Assembly: GCA_016212475.1 (NCBI GenBank)
Contig: JACRGC010000011.1
Coordinates: 16,255 to 80,254, forward strand
Direction of reading: 5' to 3'
DNA: 64,000 nucleotides
Source of the DNA: Microcaldota archaeon
GTDB lineage: Archaea; Micrarchaeota; Micrarchaeia; Norongarragalinales; SBBD01
The notes beneath the pieces are model-generated. The model was not told the DNA's origin. It ran no database searches and saw only the letters and a program-made list of their open reading frames with translations. The translations under genes were made by a program, and so were the position numbers. Shown piece by piece: positions 31,117 through 40,086 of the stretch. Within the stretch, counting starts at the first letter, position 1. Every line of letters begins with the position of its first letter.

Positions 31117-32586
31117 ATGAACGAATCGGAACTAATAGTGCTAAAAGTGCTTGAAAAGCATGCGGAAGGAATTGATTCCAAGGAATTGGCCAAAGCTTGC
31201 AAAATTGATTATAATTCAGCAATGAGCATTTTGGGCAAACTATCCGAAGAAAACCTAATTGATCTAAAAAAATCCGAAAAAGCATTTGCAGTTTTGACCC
31301 CAGAAGGGGCAGCTTACGCTGAAAATGGGCTTCCTGAAAAAAAGCTTGCGGATGCTTTGAAAAAAGGATCGATTGAAATTTCCGAAATTGCAAAAAAAGC
31401 CAATATCTCGCCGGTCGAATCACAAATCGCGCTCCAGTGGGCAAGGAAAAATAATTGGATCAAATTCTCAAAGGATGGCACAAAAACAATAATTGAAATA
31501 GCCGGCAGCATCCATGAAACTTTCGAGGAAAAACTTCTTCAAAAAATCCATCACGAAAAAAGGGCAGAATTTGAAAATACAACTCCATTTCAAAATTTGA
31601 AAAACCGAAACCTAATTGAAATTTCAATTGAAAAAGAAGCGATTGCAAAAATCACTCCGGAGGGCAAAAAAGCAATTCAAAAGCCCCTTGAGCAGACAAT
31701 TTCCCAGCTAACTCCGCAAATGCTAAAGGATGGTAAATGGAAAGATGTGGGATTTAGGGAGTACGATTTGAAGGGATTGCTCAAAATGCCGCAGGCAAAC
31801 CTTGGAAAAAGGCAATTCTATTTGCAGTTTGTTCGCGAACTCAAGGAAAAATTAGTCGGGCTGGGGTTCAAGGAAGCAAATGGACCGTTAACCGAATTGG
31901 AATTTTGGAACATGGACGCGCTTTTCATGCCGCAGGATCATCCGGCAAGGGACATTCACGATGTTTTCAGGCTGGATTTGCCGCAAGGTTCAATTGGGGA
32001 TGCAAAACTTAGCGCAAATGTAGGAAAAGCGCACGAAAAAGGAGTGGATGTCTCTAAGGGATGGGGAACAAAATGGAACGAGCGCATGGCAAGAAGAATT
32101 GTCTTAAGATCCCAAACCACAACGGTTTCTGCAAGAACCCTAGCTGCAGGAGTAAAACCGCCGCTCAAGATGTTTTGCATTGGAAAGGTTTTCCGGCCAG
32201 ATGACATAGATTGGAAGCATTTTTTAGAGTTCAATCAATGCGATGGCATTGTTGTTGATGAGAACATGAGCTTTAGGGAGCTTTTGGGATATTTGAAAAC
32301 ATTTGCAGTTGATATTTTCGGAGCCAAGGAATCCGATGTGAAATTTGCGCCATCTTATTTCCCATTCACGGAGCCTTCGGTTGAACTCATGGTCAAAATC
32401 AACGGGAAATGGACTGAAGCTGGGGGAGCTGGGATTTTCAGGCCAGAAATGACCCGCCCGCTTGGCGTGGATGTTCCCGTGCTTGCGTGGGGGCTTGGGC
32501 TGGATAGGCTTGCAATGATTAATTTGAACTTAAAGGATATCCGCGATTTGCATTCGCAGGATTTGCAATTTTTGAGAAATAAGTGA
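31117..32586 (+). CDS. pheS: Phenylalanine--tRNA ligase alpha subunit
   Basis: 489 residues from ATG 31117. The N-terminal winged helices (LKVLEKHAEGIDSKELAKAC) are those of archaeal/eukaryotic PheS. The class II core holds motif 2 (KMFCIGKVFRPDDIDWKHF), motif 3 (VLAWGLGLDRLAMI) and PLTELEFWNMDALFMPQDHP before the active site. Charges tRNA-Phe as a heterotetramer with PheT. TTTAAAA box about 35 bp upstream. Followed by pheT after 6 bp. Confidence 0.97.
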   Translation: MNESELIVLKVLEKHAEGIDSKELAKACKIDYNSAMSILGKLSEENLIDLKKSEKAFAVLTPEGAAYAENGLPEKKLADALKKGSIEISEIAKKANISPVESQIALQWARKNNWIKFSKDGTKTIIEIAGSIHETFEEKLLQKIHHEKRAEFENTTPFQNLKNRNLIEISIEKEAIAKITPEGKKAIQKPLEQTISQLTPQMLKDGKWKDVGFREYDLKGLLKMPQANLGKRQFYLQFVRELKEKLVGLGFKEANGPLTELEFWNMDALFMPQDHPARDIHDVFRLDLPQGSIGDAKLSANVGKAHEKGVDVSKGWGTKWNERMARRIVLRSQTTTVSARTLAAGVKPPLKMFCIGKVFRPDDIDWKHFLEFNQCDGIVVDENMSFRELLGYLKTFAVDIFGAKESDVKFAPSYFPFTEPSVELMVKINGKWTEAGGAGIFRPEMTRPLGVDVPVLAWGLGLDRLAMINLNLKDIRDLHSQDLQFLRNK

Positions 32587-32592
32587 AAAATT

Positions 32593-34236
32593 ATGGTAAC
32601 AGTCAATGTAAGCAAAAAATACCTTTTGCAGCTTGCAGGAAAAAAACTAAGCGATTTGCAGCTTGAAGAGGCGCTACACCAAATCAAATCTCCAATTGAT
32701 TCCCAAGATGGCAACAATTTGGTCATCGAAGTAAACGGCGATAGGCCCGATCTGCTTTCAGCTGAAGGGATTTCAAGGGCGCTTAAAGGATATTTGGGAG
32801 TAGAAAAAGGGATTCCAAGTGAGAAATTTGGAAAAAGCGGAATGGTTGTGAATGTTGACTCTTCAGTTAAATCGGTGCGCGAATTCATAGTTTGCGCAGT
32901 TGTTGAAAATTTGAAGATTTCAGACGATGATTTGGCAGACCTTATACAAATTCAGGAAAAACTCACTTTGACGCATGGGAGGAAGAGAAAGAAAGTGGCA
33001 ATTGGGCTTCACGATACGTCTATGCTAACCGCACCATATTTTTACAAGGCGGTCGATCCAAAATCAATTTCATTCATCCCCCTTGGAAAGGATAGGAAAA
33101 TGGATTTGCAGGAAATTATTGAAAAGCATGAGAAAGGGATTGATTACGCCTACATTTTGGATGGAGCAAAAAAATACCCGGTGATTTTTGATTCGAAAAA
33201 CCAGGTGCTTTCATTCCCGCCAATCATCAATGGAGCGCTTACGATGCTTACAACCAACACCAAAAGCATTTTCATAGATATCACGGGGCTTGATTACCAT
33301 GCCTGCAATATTGCTCTAAATATTTTATGCCAGGATTTTGCGGATAGGGGCGCAAGCGTTAAAACGGTTGAAATAAAATCGGGAGGAAAAGCAATAACTA
33401 CACCTGAAACTGCGCCTGAAAAAATGGAATTGGATATTGGATTTGCAAATAAATTGCTGGGAACGGAACTTAGCGCAAAACAAATAGTTGAATGCCTAAA
33501 AAAACAGCGGATTTCAGCCAAAATCAAGAATCCAAAAACCATAGAATGCCTGATCCCAAAATACAGGGCCGACTTTTTGCACCCTGTTGATTTGGTTGAG
33601 GAAGTTGCACTTGGTTACGGCTTCAATAAGTTCATTCCAAAGCAGCCATCGGTTTACACAAAAGGGGAGCTTTCTGAAAACACCAAATTGATTGATGATG
33701 CTGTTGGTTTAATGATTGGTTTTGGCTTTATGCAAATCAACACGCCAATTCTAACAAATGAAAAATTAGCAGGGAAAGTCAAATCCATTTCTCCATTAGT
33801 AAAAATCCTAAACCCCATCAGTGAAGAGTACGAAAATGTCCGATCAAGCCTGCTTCCGCAAATGTTGGATACTCTTTCAAAAAACACACATAACATTTAC
33901 CCTCAGAAAATATTTGAAATTGGAAGCACAATTATTGCAAATCCAAAAATTGCGGTGCAATGCGAAAACAACATTTCAATTGCAGCAGCAATTGCTTCCC
34001 CAACTGCAAATATTTCGGATCTTTCACCGGTATTGCTTGAGCTTCTTGGAAAATTGCAACTGGAATTTGATTTGCACAAATCCGAATTGAAAATGTTCAT
34101 CTCCGGAAGGCAGGCAACTCTTAAGGGAAAAGGCGCAATTTTTGGCGAAATTGGGGAAATCAGCCCGGAAATCCTAGAAATGCTTAAGATGGAAGTTCCA
34201 ATCAGCGCATTTGAAATAGTAATCAAAAGGAACTAG
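32593..34236 (+). CDS. pheT: Phenylalanine--tRNA ligase beta subunit
   Basis: 547 residues, the archaeal length without the bacterial EMAP and anticodon domains. Features: EVNGDRPDLLSAEGISRALK near residue 45, GRKRKKVAIGLHDTSML (B3/4 region), a B5 domain around PKYRADFLHPVDLVEEVALG, and a class II-like catalytic-fold remnant after 345. Needed for PheS activity and editing. Directly follows pheS. Confidence 0.96.
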   Translation: MVTVNVSKKYLLQLAGKKLSDLQLEEALHQIKSPIDSQDGNNLVIEVNGDRPDLLSAEGISRALKGYLGVEKGIPSEKFGKSGMVVNVDSSVKSVREFIVCAVVENLKISDDDLADLIQIQEKLTLTHGRKRKKVAIGLHDTSMLTAPYFYKAVDPKSISFIPLGKDRKMDLQEIIEKHEKGIDYAYILDGAKKYPVIFDSKNQVLSFPPIINGALTMLTTNTKSIFIDITGLDYHACNIALNILCQDFADRGASVKTVEIKSGGKAITTPETAPEKMELDIGFANKLLGTELSAKQIVECLKKQRISAKIKNPKTIECLIPKYRADFLHPVDLVEEVALGYGFNKFIPKQPSVYTKGELSENTKLIDDAVGLMIGFGFMQINTPILTNEKLAGKVKSISPLVKILNPISEEYENVRSSLLPQMLDTLSKNTHNIYPQKIFEIGSTIIANPKIAVQCENNISIAAAIASPTANISDLSPVLLELLGKLQLEFDLHKSELKMFISGRQATLKGKGAIFGEIGEISPEILEMLKMEVPISAFEIVIKRN

Positions 34237-34301
34237 TGAAAAAAGCTTCCTCCTGATTTGAAAATACGAGTAAATATCAAAATTGAAAAAATTTTTTCCT
34301 C

Positions 34302-35441
34302 CTAAACAATTTTCGCGTGCTTTTTGAGAAGCAGGAGCATTCCAAGTGATTCGGGAACATCTGTTTCTTCATGTGCCTTCAAATTGTAGTGGCTTCCCCC
34401 AAAATCGAATTCAACCGCTTCCGTATTCCTAATTCTCATGCTTTTTCCCTTGAAAGCAATTGCATCCTTGGTTGGCTCAAAAGTCCTAAGTTCCGACAAT
34501 TTGAGCGTTTTTGCGATGTAGCCGGTATCGCCGTGAAGTGAATCCGGAAGGCGGATTAACCTTGCCAAATCAAACGTGACGTTCCTATCGACATTGACAC
34601 TTTTTAGCGAAATTGAATTTTTGAGGAGGTTCTCCCAAAGCTTGTCAAGGCCTTTAAGCAGATCCCAATTTCCGGATTCCATTTTTTTCATTATGAACTC
34701 CTTCCTCTCGAAAACATCTTCCGAATCCTTCTTCCGAAGCCCAAAATACCTAAGATCCTCAACTTTTGCATTCCTAATGAAATCCGTTGCATTGTTGTAT
34801 AATTTTTTTGCCCAGCCGGCGCTATCCTTCCCGGGGCCCTTCAACACAAATCTTCCATAGCCAAGTTGCTGCTTTACCAGAATTGATTCGAGATCTAGAT
34901 CAGTTGCTGTAATGTAATTCAGCATCTGCTTCCTTGCCTCTTGATTCAGCTCGCGAAGTTTCTTATCCTCCAAATGGATGTGATAGCCCTTTTGGCCAGA
35001 AAAATTGATCTTCAAATCAGATTCTGAAAACCCAAAATCCTTGAGCAAAAATTCTTCAATTAGCCTAAGCGTATCTGCTTTGATGGTTTCCAAGCAATAA
35101 CTGCAATAGATTTTATTGTGGTTTGCATGATTCACATCCGGATCCAAATCAAAAATCAGATCTGCGCCCAGATATTCCTTTTTTTGCATTGGCTGGGCTG
35201 CCGGATACCTATAGTATGCAGCGGAATACGACATGAACATCGGCACTTCCCGCTCGATGAAATTTTTAAGTTCCAAATCGGATGAAAACGCCTTGTGGCG
35301 GAAATCGATTTTTTTCTCAAATCCAAAGCCGAATTCGCGCATGTGCAAGGAAGATGGCGATTTGAGATTGTGGGAATAATATTCCCGGAAGTTGCGCCTA
35401 ATTACTTCAAGCTCCTTTGTGTGCTCTAGCAGTTGCGACAT
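34302..35441 (-). CDS. priS: DNA primase small subunit
   Basis: 379 residues. LGADLIFDLDPDVNHANH near residue 95 holds the catalytic DxD. CSYCLETI is part of the zinc knuckle region. INFSGQKGYHIHLEDKKLRE near 160 is the SGxxGxHxH phosphate-binding motif, and RLIRLPDSLHGDTG near 320 is conserved. Stand-alone PriS, not fused to PriL as in some nanoarchaea. Makes RNA/DNA primers at the fork. Confidence 0.93.
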   Translation of the reverse strand: MSQLLEHTKELEVIRRNFREYYSHNLKSPSSLHMREFGFGFEKKIDFRHKAFSSDLELKNFIEREVPMFMSYSAAYYRYPAAQPMQKKEYLGADLIFDLDPDVNHANHNKIYCSYCLETIKADTLRLIEEFLLKDFGFSESDLKINFSGQKGYHIHLEDKKLRELNQEARKQMLNYITATDLDLESILVKQQLGYGRFVLKGPGKDSAGWAKKLYNNATDFIRNAKVEDLRYFGLRKKDSEDVFERKEFIMKKMESGNWDLLKGLDKLWENLLKNSISLKSVNVDRNVTFDLARLIRLPDSLHGDTGYIAKTLKLSELRTFEPTKDAIAFKGKSMRIRNTEAVEFDFGGSHYNLKAHEETDVPESLGMLLLLKKHAKIV

Positions 35442-35517
35442 GAAAACCGTTAGGGGGAAGGAGTATTTAATGAATTACCTAGGCGCTTGGAATTCGAGGA
35501 ATAATCAATTTATCAGC

Positions 35518-36735
35518 TTATCTATACCTCAAAAACGCGCCCAAGCCATGGAACGTCCCAAAGAACTGCTCCCCTTCAGCCGTATCCTGCGAAACCAGCT
35601 CGATTTCTACCCCCTTGGCGGCCGCAAGATCCTGAAGCTCGGTTAGAAGGTCTTTTGTTGCAAGGATTTTTCCTCTTGATCCGCATTTGGAGCAGATTGT
35701 TTCCTGATCGTGCTTTTCTTCCTCTAGCTCAGTGATTTTTTCCTCCTCATTCCCGCATTGGTTGCATTTCAATTTAAGTGCAAACAAATTGAACCCTTCG
35801 GAAACAATGAGTTTTGCAATCTGGTTTTTTTGGAGCGCATTATTTATCTCATCATACCCATAAGTTGCAAGCCCGCCAGTTGCAATCGCTTTCATGAAAT
35901 CATTAAGGAGCTTCTTTTCCTTGATTGCTTCCTGCTCGGCAATTATATCGCCTGATTTTTCCAAAAGCTCGCGAAGGCCAACCTCATCGGTGTAGCCCGT
36001 ATCGACAACCCCAAGCACTTTTAGCTGGTAATTGTAGGGCTTAAGCTTCATGAAATCCTCCTTTGCCGGGCCGGGGCCCCCAACAATTATGCCTTTGAAA
36101 TTCTTTTGCGTAAGAAATGCGTCCATTGCTTCGCCAATGCGCTTGTAGTAAACTTCCACAACCTCCTCATGGATGCGCTGAAACCTAGCGGCCGATTGCC
36201 CGCCTTTCATGACTTTTTGATGCGCAGTTGATGTTAATGTTCGGATCACCTTGAAAATTTTTCCCTTAAGAATAGCTACAGTTGCCTCCTTCCCATCCAT
36301 AACAACCAAACCGTATGAACCAATTTGCTCAAGCATCTCGACTAATGGGTCGATTTGGAATGTGGATTCGCACCGGTAAAATGAAGTTGTAAGCGGAGAT
36401 GGAGGGATAATTGCAAATAGCTGAATGTCAATTTTTCCTTCGTGCTCGGAAATATTGCCGGCAAAAATTGCAACCCCATTTGGCGGCGCTTTGTGATCAA
36501 GTGTTTTTAGGTATTGCAAAACCCGCTCAATTGCACCTTGAACATTTTTTTGGGTGCTTTTGCTCTTGATGTTTGATGCCTGCCCAAATTCATCCCGAAG
36601 CTTTCCTGAAAAATCCGAAACCTGCATGTTTGGGCCAATGTATAGGGAAATCATTTCAGTTCCCTTCCCCTGAAAATTAGCCAAAGCCTTCAATTGCTTT
36701 TTGAACTCGTACATTTCCTTGCTTTGCTGGGACAT
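35518..36735 (-). CDS. prf1: Peptide chain release factor aRF1
   Basis: 405 residues from ATG 36735 (MSQQSKEMYEF). Domain 1 has the stop-codon motif ASNIKSKSTQKNV near residue 55. Domain 2 has the GGQ loop (VMKGGQSAARFQRIHEE). Domain 3 has a minidomain with two Cys pairs (CNQCGNEE and CSKCGSRG). Recognises all three stop codons and hydrolyses peptidyl-tRNA. Two strong palindromes lie in its upstream region. Confidence 0.96.
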   Translation of the reverse strand: MSQQSKEMYEFKKQLKALANFQGKGTEMISLYIGPNMQVSDFSGKLRDEFGQASNIKSKSTQKNVQGAIERVLQYLKTLDHKAPPNGVAIFAGNISEHEGKIDIQLFAIIPPSPLTTSFYRCESTFQIDPLVEMLEQIGSYGLVVMDGKEATVAILKGKIFKVIRTLTSTAHQKVMKGGQSAARFQRIHEEVVEVYYKRIGEAMDAFLTQKNFKGIIVGGPGPAKEDFMKLKPYNYQLKVLGVVDTGYTDEVGLRELLEKSGDIIAEQEAIKEKKLLNDFMKAIATGGLATYGYDEINNALQKNQIAKLIVSEGFNLFALKLKCNQCGNEEEKITELEEEKHDQETICSKCGSRGKILATKDLLTELQDLAAAKGVEIELVSQDTAEGEQFFGTFHGLGAFLRYR

Positions 36736-36762
36736 GAAAAAACCTATTGCCAATGACACCTA

Positions 36763-36782
36763 TGGAAAACCTAGGTTTTCCA
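36763..36782. repeat. 20-bp perfect palindrome upstream of prf1
   Basis: TGGAAAACCTAGGTTTTCCA reads the same on both strands, 28 bp upstream of the prf1 ATG. As DNA it is a good dimer-binding site; as RNA it would fold into a hairpin in the prf1 leader. Perfect symmetry is directly seen. Confidence 0.6.
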
Positions 36783-36797
36783 CTCGTGTCGCCTCTC

Positions 36798-36827
36798 CTT
36801 TCCTATTAGTTTTGAATAATAGGAAAG
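36798..36827. repeat. 11-bp inverted repeat with 8-nt loop
   Basis: CTTTCCTATTA (36798-36808) pairs perfectly with TAATAGGAAAG (36817-36827) around GTTTTGAA. It follows the 20-bp palindrome by 15 bp in the region between prf1 and the His-rich membrane gene. It could be a terminator-like hairpin, an mRNA element or an operator. Confidence 0.55.
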
Positions 36828-36922
36828 AAATATCTTTGCGTATTTTGGTCAAAACACATGAAGACAATATAGATACATATTTAAAGCCGTTTTGAGTTGA
36901 TCGTTAAAGGTTAGCTCTCAAG

Positions 36923-37717
36923 ATGGAACCCGCCATTAAAGGTAAATTGTTGTTGCTTGCAGCATCGATTCTATTGCTAGGTTTTCCAATTTTCCTGTTT
37001 GCACACGGGATTGGCGAGGCAGAACCGGAATTTTCAGTCAAGCAGCCAATAGATTACCTTCCAATCGACCCATTCCAACTTGCAATTTATGATTTTGCAT
37101 TGATTTTGATTTTAGTTGTAATTTCCCTAGTTTACCCAAATCTTCTAACTGATAATTTGAAAAAGGCGTTTTTCCTGATAATTGCAATTCCGGTTATTTT
37201 GATTACGGTTTACGCAAGCCTTTCAACTGTTTATCTCAACATAACTTCAGATTCAAAGGGGCCCGTGCATTGGCATGCGGATTTTGAGATTTTTGCTTGC
37301 GGTGAAAAAATCACGAATTTGCCAAAGCCAGTTTTTCCTGCAAATTATGTCGGGACATCGACGCTTCATCACCATGATGATTTTAGATTGCATGTCGAAG
37401 GCCTCGTAATCAGGAAGGAGGATATTTCCCTAAGAAGCTTTTTCCATGTGATTGGCGGAAGCATAAGCAAGGATGAAATAAGGCTTCCGTTGGATGGGGG
37501 ATCGTTCATTAATTATAAAAATGGGGATCTATGCCCGGATGGGAAAGCAGGTGAACTTAAGCTATACAAGCGCAATTGGGCAACCAATGACCAATGGGTC
37601 GAAATTCCTGAAATTGATGATTATGTGCTATTGCCCGAATTCAATGTTCCTTCGAAAGATTTGGCATGCAAGGAATATTGCGGCGATTATTTGAGAATAG
37701 CTTTTGAAACCAAGTGA
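36923..37717 (+). CDS. His-rich membrane protein with external metal-binding-like domain
   Basis: 264 residues. Signal-like helix 1 (residues 8-27) then two more helices at about 52-70 and 82-102. The external C-terminal 150 residues hold PVHWHADFEIFACGEK and TSTLHHHDDFRLHVEGLVIR, plus Cys in SKDLACKEYCGDYLR. His clusters and Cys suggest metal or redox binding; no known family was named. It ends 5 bp before the CcdA-like gene. TATA box near 36868. Confidence 0.6.
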   Translation: MEPAIKGKLLLLAASILLLGFPIFLFAHGIGEAEPEFSVKQPIDYLPIDPFQLAIYDFALILILVVISLVYPNLLTDNLKKAFFLIIAIPVILITVYASLSTVYLNITSDSKGPVHWHADFEIFACGEKITNLPKPVFPANYVGTSTLHHHDDFRLHVEGLVIRKEDISLRSFFHVIGGSISKDEIRLPLDGGSFINYKNGDLCPDGKAGELKLYKRNWATNDQWVEIPEIDDYVLLPEFNVPSKDLACKEYCGDYLRIAFETK

Positions 37718-37722
37718 TTATA

Positions 37723-38433
37723 ATGGCAGTTGAAGCAAATATCCCAACATTGATGACGGTGATAATAACGGCGGCAATTGATTCCGTCAACCCATGCGCA
37801 ATTGGGGTTTTGATACTTTTGATTTCAACTGTGATTGCAACATCGCAAAGCAGGCAGCGGATGCTCGTTTTGGGCTTTTCATATGTCGGGGCAGTCTATG
37901 CAACTTATTTGATTGCGGGCCTTGGGCTGATCGCATTCTTTTCAACCATCCCCCAATATATCGCCGAATATATCTCAATTTTTGTTGGCGCCCTGGTGAT
38001 ATTTGCAGGCTTGATTGAAATAAAGGATTATTTCTGGTATGGCGAAGGCATGACACTTGCAATCCCGCCCGAAATGGCAAAGCGCATCCACGAGTATGCA
38101 AAAAACCTCTCGGTCAAGGGAATGCTGTTTTTGGGCGCTTTTGTTTCCGCAGTCGAACTTCCATGCACCGGCGCGCCATATTTGGCAATCATCACGGTTC
38201 TAAGGCAAGGGTTCAATTTCGATGCATTTCTCCTGATGCTGCTATATAATTTGATTTTCGTGGCACCATTGATAATCATATTGATGCTCGCGTTCTTTGG
38301 CATGAAAATTACCGACCTTAAGATGTGGAAGGAAAGGAATCGGGGCTACATGAGATTATTTGCAGGGCTTTTGCTGATTGCGCTTGGATGGATGCTGATA
38401 TTTATTTCAAACGGAACGATTAATTTTGGTTGA
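37723..38433 (+). CDS. CcdA/DsbD-like transmembrane redox protein
   Basis: 236 residues from ATG 37723, six helices. Helix 1 ends in DSVNPCAIGVLILL and helix 4 region has SAVELPCTGAPYLAI, which place the two redox Cys of CcdA/ScsB-type electron conductors. They pass reducing power from cytosolic thioredoxin to outside partners. Sandwiched between the His-rich gene and the ATP-cone gene, 5 bp on each side. Confidence 0.82.
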   Translation: MAVEANIPTLMTVIITAAIDSVNPCAIGVLILLISTVIATSQSRQRMLVLGFSYVGAVYATYLIAGLGLIAFFSTIPQYIAEYISIFVGALVIFAGLIEIKDYFWYGEGMTLAIPPEMAKRIHEYAKNLSVKGMLFLGAFVSAVELPCTGAPYLAIITVLRQGFNFDAFLLMLLYNLIFVAPLIIILMLAFFGMKITDLKMWKERNRGYMRLFAGLLLIALGWMLIFISNGTINFG

Positions 38434-38438
38434 TTTTT

Positions 38439-39086
38439 ATGAAAAAGAATGCAAAATCTAGCGTAAAACAAAAAAAACCCTCAACTAACTTCATAAACAA
38501 GGGAGTAATGGTATTTGGAAAAAAGGATGCCCAATTAGGGATTGTAAAAAGGAAGGGAAAGGCGGAACCATTTGATGAGAGGAAAGCTTACGGGAGCATA
38601 TTTTGGGCGTGCAAATCAGTTGGGTTGCAGGAAAATCAAAGCGAATCGATATCCGCAGGGATTGTAAACGATCTAAAGAAAAAATTGGAACTGAAAAACG
38701 AATTGGATTCCAAGGAAATTTTTAGATTCGTTTCGGCCAAGCTATTTTTGGTTAGCAAGCCAGCCGCGCATAAATACAAGGAACTGGAAAAGGAGCACGG
38801 CATTTCAAGCACCCCGCAGGTTCATATCGTCAAGCGCAAAGGGCATTTGGAGCTTTATGATGAGAAGAAAGCGTACGCAAGCATTTACTGGGCATCAAAG
38901 AGCGCGCATTTGAACGAATTGGAAGCCGAATTCATTGCTGAAACCGTAATGAAGGAGTTGAATGCTTTCATTGCAACAAAGAAAATGATAAATTCAGCTC
39001 AAATACTCAAATTTGTAGCGGAAAAGATGACCAAGATCAACTCGGATGCCGCGTATATGTACGAAAAGCACATGGATATCAATTAA
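38439..39086 (+). CDS. Stand-alone protein with two ATP-cone domains
   Basis: 215 residues from ATG 38439. After a Lys-rich leader, ATP cone 1 runs about 36-115 (IVKRKGKAEPFDERKAYGSI) and ATP cone 2 about 127-212 (HIVKRKGHLELYDEKKAYAS; ending AAYMYEKHMDI). The cones share the xVKRxGxxxxFDxxKAY start. ATP cones bind ATP/dATP in ribonucleotide reductase and NrdR. No zinc ribbon or reductase domain is attached here. Likely a nucleotide sensor or regulator (inference). Confidence 0.75.
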   Translation: MKKNAKSSVKQKKPSTNFINKGVMVFGKKDAQLGIVKRKGKAEPFDERKAYGSIFWACKSVGLQENQSESISAGIVNDLKKKLELKNELDSKEIFRFVSAKLFLVSKPAAHKYKELEKEHGISSTPQVHIVKRKGHLELYDEKKAYASIYWASKSAHLNELEAEFIAETVMKELNAFIATKKMINSAQILKFVAEKMTKINSDAAYMYEKHMDIN

Positions 39087-39105
39087 ACAAAAAATTGGTG
39101 ATATT

Positions 39106-39252
39106 ATGGGGAAAGTTTGCAATAACTGCGGAAAGGATGTTGGGAATGAGAAAATACTGAAGGGCGGAAGCACATTTTGCTGCAAGGTTTGCAGTGATGA
39201 GTTTTCCAAAACCGGAAAAGCCAAAAAGCCCGCCATTTGCGAGTTTTGTTAA
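39106..39252 (+). CDS. 48-residue zinc-finger miniprotein
   Basis: ATG 39106 gives MGKVCNNCGKDVGNEKILKG, then STFCCKVCSDEFSKTGK and a CEFC end. Three CxxC-type pairs (CNNC, CKVC, CEFC) should bind one or two zinc ions. GGTGATATT lies 5-10 bp upstream. Last gene of the cluster; T-tracts at 39355-39400 follow. Function unknown. Confidence 0.65.
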   Translation: MGKVCNNCGKDVGNEKILKGGSTFCCKVCSDEFSKTGKAKKPAICEFC

Positions 39253-39421
39253 TTTCTCAATGGAGGAATTAAACATCAATCGCAAGAGCCATGGTCGCGA
39301 ACAAATGGGGGCAAACCTTTTGCAATTCCGATTAGATTTTCAATTGGGTGCCTTTTGCTTTTTTTAATTATCTTTGAGTTTTTGCCACTTATTTTTTCCA
39401 TTTTGTATTTTCCCTAAGTGT

Positions 39422-40033
39422 TTACTTATTTTTTACCAGCTTCTCAACCGTGATTTTGAACTTTAAAGTTTGCCCGGCAAGGAAGTGGTTGAAATCAATT
39501 GTTGCACTTGTTGCATTGACTGATTTTACGACTCCGGAAGCTCCGGATTGCGTTTGAACTTTTGTTCCAACAACCGGATCAATCCCGGCTGCCTCAAGAT
39601 CCTTTAATGGCATTGAAACAATTGCCTGCGGGTTGGATTCGCCATACCCATCCTTTGGTGGAATCAAAACTGTTTTGGTTTCTCCAATTTTCATCCCTAA
39701 AACGCCAGTATCAAAGCCTTTTATCATCTGGCCAGCTCCTACTTGAAAATCAAGAGTTTCATAAGGCCTTGCGGCTTGGAATATTTTTGCGGCTTTTGCA
39801 TCGGCTACAACGTTTGTATCGAATACTTTGCCATCCGGAGTTGATCCCGTATACCAAACTGAAACCGTATCGCCATTTTCCACGACCATATTCCCACCTG
39901 TTTTTATTTCTAGAGTATTTTGAAGGGTTGAAACTGCTAATTGTGTTGGGGAAGGGGATGAAACCTGCGGCTGATTTGATGTGCACCCCAAAAGAAGAAG
40001 CGAAAGCGCAATTATCAATAGGTATTGTTTCAT
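39422..40033 (-). CDS. Lipoprotein FKBP-type peptidyl-prolyl isomerase, SlyD-like
   Basis: 203 residues from ATG 40033. Signal and lipobox (YLLIIALSLLLLGCTSNQ), a Ser/Pro/Thr linker, then FKBP: GDTVSVWYTGSTPDGKVFDT, VGAGQMIKGFDTGVLGMKIG and an insert-in-flap-like region (IVSMPLKDLEAAGIDP), closing TIDFNHFLAGQTLKFKITVE. It folds proteins outside the membrane. The start is shifted 5 codons from the track. Confidence 0.9.
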   Translation of the reverse strand: MKQYLLIIALSLLLLGCTSNQPQVSSPSPTQLAVSTLQNTLEIKTGGNMVVENGDTVSVWYTGSTPDGKVFDTNVVADAKAAKIFQAARPYETLDFQVGAGQMIKGFDTGVLGMKIGETKTVLIPPKDGYGESNPQAIVSMPLKDLEAAGIDPVVGTKVQTQSGASGVVKSVNATSATIDFNHFLAGQTLKFKITVEKLVKNK

Positions 40034-40086
40034 TAAAACCACTTCCAAATTTGATGCAGATTAGGTATAAAAAACAGCGGGTTGCT

